Shown here: in pieces, positions 61,034 through 64,000 of the stretch
Numbering within the stretch: position 1 is the first letter of the stretch
Layout of the letters: every line of letters starts with the position of its first letter
DNA from: Vicinamibacteria bacterium
GTDB lineage: Bacteria; Acidobacteriota; Vicinamibacteria; Fen-336
DNA: 64,000 nucleotides
Direction of reading: 5' to 3'
Assembly: GCA_025994075.1 (NCBI GenBank)
Contig: JAMQGV010000017.1
Location: 1 to 64,000 of the forward strand
Notes under the pieces: generated by a model
Databases searched by the model: none
Told to the model about the DNA's origin: nothing
The model's input: only the letters and a program-made list of their open reading frames with translations
Program-made: the position numbers and the translations under genes

Positions 61034-61717
61034 ATGCGACGGGCGCTGGTCGTGGAGGACGACCCCGACATCGTGGAGCTTCTGACCCACTACCTGGCCC
61101 AGGACGGATGGAGCGTCGAGGGCGTGGCCGACGGACGCCGCGCGCTCGAGCGGCTGCGCGCCGCCAGCTTCGAGCTGCTGGTGCTGGACCTGCAGCTCCC
61201 CGGGCTCGACGGGCTCACGCTGTGCTCCGAGGTCCGCCGCGACAAGCGCACCGAGGCGCTGCCCGTCGTCATGCTGACCGCGCGCGGCGACGAGGCCGAC
61301 CGCATCCTCGGCCTCGAGCTGGGAGCGGACGACTACGTGACCAAGCCGTTCAGCCCCAAGGAGCTGGTGGCCCGGGTGCGGGCCCTGCTGCGGCGCCACG
61401 AGCGCCGCGAGAGCGCCGAGGTGCTGCGCTTCCACGCCCTCGAGCTGGACCTCGGCCGCCACGTGGCGCGCTGGGACGGCCAGGCGGTGCACCTCACCGC
61501 CAAGGAGTTCGCGCTGCTCGCCGCGCTGCTCGAGGCCCACGGCCGGGTGCTGACGCGGCAGTCGCTGCTCGAGCAGGTGTGGGGCTACTCCTACGCCGAC
61601 GGCACCCGCACCGTCGACGTGCACGTGCGGCGGCTGCGCGAGAAGCTGCCCGCGCTGGCGCCGTTCCTGCGCACCGTGAAGTCGGCCGGCTACCGGCTGG
61701 CCGACGACGAGGCCTGA
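61034..61717 (+). CDS. OmpR/PhoB family response regulator
   Basis: A 227-residue regulator. Receiver domain (1-120) with the acidic pair in VVEDDPD, Asp52 (VLDLQLPG), Thr in MLTARGDE and Lys in YVTKPFSP, then a winged-helix DNA-binding domain (130-227) with the family end VHVRRLREKL and VKSAGYRLA. It is followed after 3 nt by its probable kinase, in the order typical of phoB-phoR. Confidence 0.92.
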   Translation: MRRALVVEDDPDIVELLTHYLAQDGWSVEGVADGRRALERLRAASFELLVLDLQLPGLDGLTLCSEVRRDKRTEALPVVMLTARGDEADRILGLELGADDYVTKPFSPKELVARVRALLRRHERRESAEVLRFHALELDLGRHVARWDGQAVHLTAKEFALLAALLEAHGRVLTRQSLLEQVWGYSYADGTRTVDVHVRRLREKLPALAPFLRTVKSAGYRLADDEA

Positions 61718-61720
61718 GCG

Positions 61721-63502
61721 GTGCTGGGGCTGCGCGGGCGGATGGCGCTGGTGGCGCTGGCGGCCAGCTTCGGCGCGCTGGTCGCGGTGCTGCTGCTGGC
61801 GGGACCGGAGCTGCGCGAGCGGGCGATGGCGCAGGCCCGCGACGGGGTGCTGGCGGAGGCGCGGCTGATGGCGCGGGTGGTCGCCGAGCCGATGGCCCGC
61901 GGGATCGAAGGGCCCGGGCTCGACGCGATCGTGGACGCGGCTGCCCGTGACATCCGCGCGCGGGCGACGATCGTCGCGCGCGACGGCCGCGTGCTCGCCG
62001 ACTCCTCGGCCTCGGGAGCGGACCTCGCCGCGATCGAAAACCACGGCAGCCGCCCCGAGGTGCTGGAGGCGCTCCAGCGCGGCGTCGGGACGGCGGTCCG
62101 CACTTCGGCGACGGTCAACCGTGCGCTCCTCTACGCGGCGGTGCCGATCGACCACGACGGCCGCCGGCTCGGCGCCGCCCGCGTCGCGCTCTCGCTCGAG
62201 GGGGTCGAGGCCGAGGCGCGGGCGCTGCAGCGGGCGATCCTGGCCGCCGCCGCGCTCGCCTTCGTGATCGCGGCGGCGCTCTCCGCGCTGCTCTCGGCGC
62301 CGCTGGTCGGCCCGCTGCGCGAGATCATGCAGAAGGCCCGCGAGTTCGCGGCCGGCCACCTCGACGCCCGCATCGCCGTCGACCGCCGCGACGAGCTGGG
62401 CGAGCTGGCCCGCATCCTCAATCTCTCCTCGGAGCGGCTGCGCGAGCGGCTGGAGGAGAACGCCCGCGACCGCGCCCGCACCGACGCGATCCTGTCGGCG
62501 ATGGAGGACGGGGTGCTGGCCGTCGACGCCCGCGGCGTCGTCGTGGTCGCCAACCGCGCGCTGCAGGCTGGCCTCGGCCTCGAGTCGCCGCTCGGCCGCC
62601 ACTACCTCGAGGTGATCCGCCAGCCCGAGGTCGGCGCGGTGATCGAGCACGTGCTGCGCAGCGGCGAGCGGCGCCAGGAGGAAGTCGAGATCCAGCGCCT
62701 GCGCCGCGCCTACGCGCTGTCCGGGGTGTCGTTCCCCGGGCCCGCGGGCCAGGCGCCGGGCGCGGTGCTCACCTTCCACGACGTCACCGAGCGCCGCCGC
62801 GTCGACCGCATCCGCCGCGACTTCGTGGCCAACGCCTCGCACGAGCTGCGCACGCCTCTCACCTCGATCCGCGGCTTCGTCGAGGCGCTGGAGGACGGCG
62901 CGCTGCAGGACGAGCAGAACGCCGGCCGCTTCCTCGGCAAGATCCGCACCCACGCCGACCGGATGGCGACGCTGGTCGAGGACCTGCTCGAGCTGTCGCG
63001 GCTGGAGTCGGGCCAGCAGGCGCCGGTGCTCGACGAGGTGCCGTGCGCCGAGGTCGCCGACGACGTGGTCGCCTCCTTCGCCGCGCTGGCGGCGCGCAAG
63101 CCGGTTTCGCTGGTCCACGAGGATCGGGGCGCGCTGCCGGTGGTGACCGACGCCGACCGCCTGCGCCGCATCCTCGAGGCGCTGGTCGACAACGCGATCA
63201 AGTACACGCCCGAGAACGGCCACGTGATCGTGCGCACCCGGCCCGGCGAAGCGGGCGCCGCGGTCGTCGAGGTCGAGGACGACGGGCCGGGCATCCCGGC
63301 CGAGCACCTTCCGCGCATCTTCGAGCGCTTCTACCGGGTCGACAAGGCGCGCTCGCGCGAGCTCGGCGGCACCGGTCTCGGGCTGTCGATCGTCAAGCAC
63401 CTGGCCGAGGGCATGGGAGGGACCGTCTCCGTCGCCTCGGAGCCCGGCCGCGGCTCGCGGTTCTCGGTGACGCTGCCGGGGCGGGCCACGCCCCGCGCCT
63501 GA
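61721..63502 (+). CDS. PhoR-like sensor histidine kinase
   Basis: A 593-residue kinase with two membrane helices (about 8-28 and 170-195) flanking a periplasmic sensor domain, then HAMP (APLVGPLREI onward), a PAS domain (about 250-345), HisKA with His374 (ASHELRTPLTSI) and HATPase motifs (DNAIKYTPENG, DDGPGIP and GGTGLGLSIVKHL). All catalytic motifs are present. GTG start 3 nt after the PhoB-like stop. The phosphate-sensing role is inferred only from architecture and order; no pst genes are in view. Confidence 0.9.
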   Translation: MLGLRGRMALVALAASFGALVAVLLLAGPELRERAMAQARDGVLAEARLMARVVAEPMARGIEGPGLDAIVDAAARDIRARATIVARDGRVLADSSASGADLAAIENHGSRPEVLEALQRGVGTAVRTSATVNRALLYAAVPIDHDGRRLGAARVALSLEGVEAEARALQRAILAAAALAFVIAAALSALLSAPLVGPLREIMQKAREFAAGHLDARIAVDRRDELGELARILNLSSERLRERLEENARDRARTDAILSAMEDGVLAVDARGVVVVANRALQAGLGLESPLGRHYLEVIRQPEVGAVIEHVLRSGERRQEEVEIQRLRRAYALSGVSFPGPAGQAPGAVLTFHDVTERRRVDRIRRDFVANASHELRTPLTSIRGFVEALEDGALQDEQNAGRFLGKIRTHADRMATLVEDLLELSRLESGQQAPVLDEVPCAEVADDVVASFAALAARKPVSLVHEDRGALPVVTDADRLRRILEALVDNAIKYTPENGHVIVRTRPGEAGAAVVEVEDDGPGIPAEHLPRIFERFYRVDKARSRELGGTGLGLSIVKHLAEGMGGTVSVASEPGRGSRFSVTLPGRATPRA

Positions 63503-63518
63503 CCCCGCGCGCTTGCGC

Positions 63519-63524
63519 GACAAT
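63519..63524 (+). promoter_or_regulatory. Candidate leaderless -10 element of the MBL gene
   Basis: GACAAT ends 6 nt before the ATG; the ACAAT-GCGGCC-ATG arrangement is almost the same as that before the regulator at 61034. Confidence 0.35.
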
Positions 63525-63530
63525 GCGGCC

Positions 63531-64000
63531 ATGCTTCTCCACCAGTTCTACCTGGGCTGTCTCGCCCAGGCCTCGTACCTGATCGGGTCCGAAGGCGAAG
63601 CCGCGGTCGTCGACCCGCGGCGCGACGTCGACGAGTACGTCGCCTTCGCGCAGGAGCGCGGCCTGCGCATCCGCTACGTGATCGAGACCCACCTCCACGC
63701 GGACTTCGTCAGCGGCCATCGCGAGCTGGCCCTGCGCACGGGCGCGGAGATCGTGATCGGGGCCGCGGCCGCGGCGTCGTTCCCCCACCGCGGCGTGCGC
63801 GACGGCGACGAGCTGCGCGTGGGCTCCGTGCGGCTGCGCTTCCTGGAGACGCCGGGACACACGCCGGAGGGCGTGTGCGTGCTGGTGTTCGACCCGGCGG
63901 AGGCGCAGGAGCCCGCCCACGTGCTGACCGGCGACACGCTGTTCGTCGGCGACGTCGGCCGCCCCGACCTGGCCGGCGGCAGCGGCTGGACCGCGGAGCG
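63531..64000 (+). CDS. MBL-fold hydrolase, persulfide dioxygenase type (partial)
   Basis: The first 156 residues of a metallo-beta-lactamase-fold protein; it runs off the window end. The metal motif THLHADFVSGH (in place of HxHxDH) followed by a LETPGHTPEG His and a GDTLFVGDVGRPDL Asp is the pattern of ETHE1-like persulfide dioxygenases and related rhodanese fusions, which oxidise glutathione persulfide. Whether a rhodanese domain follows cannot be seen. Confidence 0.85.
   Translation, partial: MLLHQFYLGCLAQASYLIGSEGEAAVVDPRRDVDEYVAFAQERGLRIRYVIETHLHADFVSGHRELALRTGAEIVIGAAAAASFPHRGVRDGDELRVGSVRLRFLETPGHTPEGVCVLVFDPAEAQEPAHVLTGDTLFVGDVGRPDLAGGSGWTAE

Overview
The window comes from a very GC-rich (roughly 70 percent or more by eye), aerobic, diderm bacterium. 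Support for this is a complex I gene cluster, an alternative complex III plus caa3-type cytochrome oxidase operon, an LPS-assembly LptD with a neighbouring FabI, and many TGA-terminated genes alongside one in-frame TGA that is best read as selenocysteine. The gene set fits lineages such as Acidobacteriota or Myxococcota, but there is no rRNA or other decisive marker, so the phylum is an inference only. Coding density is high, most genes sit in short operons with 4-bp ATGA/GTGA overlaps, and GTG/TTG starts are common.

Layout. 1-3600: an integron-type tyrosine recombinase with a 262-residue N-terminal extension, a tandem array of about 140-bp copies of the 3' end of a glyoxalase-like (VOC) gene, the VOC gene itself, and a paired palindromic repeat array. 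3.6-8.2 kb: part of complex I (nuoB, fused nuoCD, a short nuoG, nuoI). 8.2-19.3 kb: dCMP deaminase, two APC permeases, an EAL protein, a secreted protein, a cyclase-like protein, a ketopantoate-reductase-like enzyme, an SPFH protein with two small partner genes, a DUF2332 protein and an M48 protease. 19.3-23.3 kb: HtpX, a second palindromic repeat array, a selenocysteine peroxiredoxin, an OsmC-like protein, a DUF1801 protein and an M28 peptidase. 23.3-32.4 kb: a response regulator, a HisKA-HisKA-receiver-adenylate cyclase hybrid, a cyclic-nucleotide-binding protein, a membrane protein, and a 2-oxoglutarate dehydrogenase E1 with an internal cyclic-nucleotide-binding domain, followed by its E2.

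32.4-46.1 kb holds an FAD oxidase and, on the minus strand, a continuous actABCDEF-small protein-SCO-COX2-COX1-COX3-COX4 operon that would carry electrons from quinol to oxygen. 46.3-50.9 kb: mtnA, tsaD, a small gene, glycerate kinase and grpE. 50.9-58.2 kb on the minus strand: FabI, LptD, two sugar or sterol-type SDR enzymes, a prenol kinase/DUF92 fusion and a UbiA prenyltransferase. 58.2-64 kb: a large sensor kinase, divergent from a PhoB/PhoR-like pair, then a truncated persulfide-dioxygenase-like MBL hydrolase.

The most unusual points are: (1) a cyclic-nucleotide-binding module built into the TCA-cycle enzyme SucA, close to an intact adenylate cyclase; (2) the selenocysteine peroxiredoxin; (3) two distant repeat arrays with identical 87-bp spacing, conserved linkers but different self-complementary stems, each ending exactly 13 nt before a -10-like hexamer; (4) the tandem gene-end array beside the integron integrase; and (5) a recurrent -10-like hexamer 6-9 nt before start codons, which suggests leaderless transcripts.
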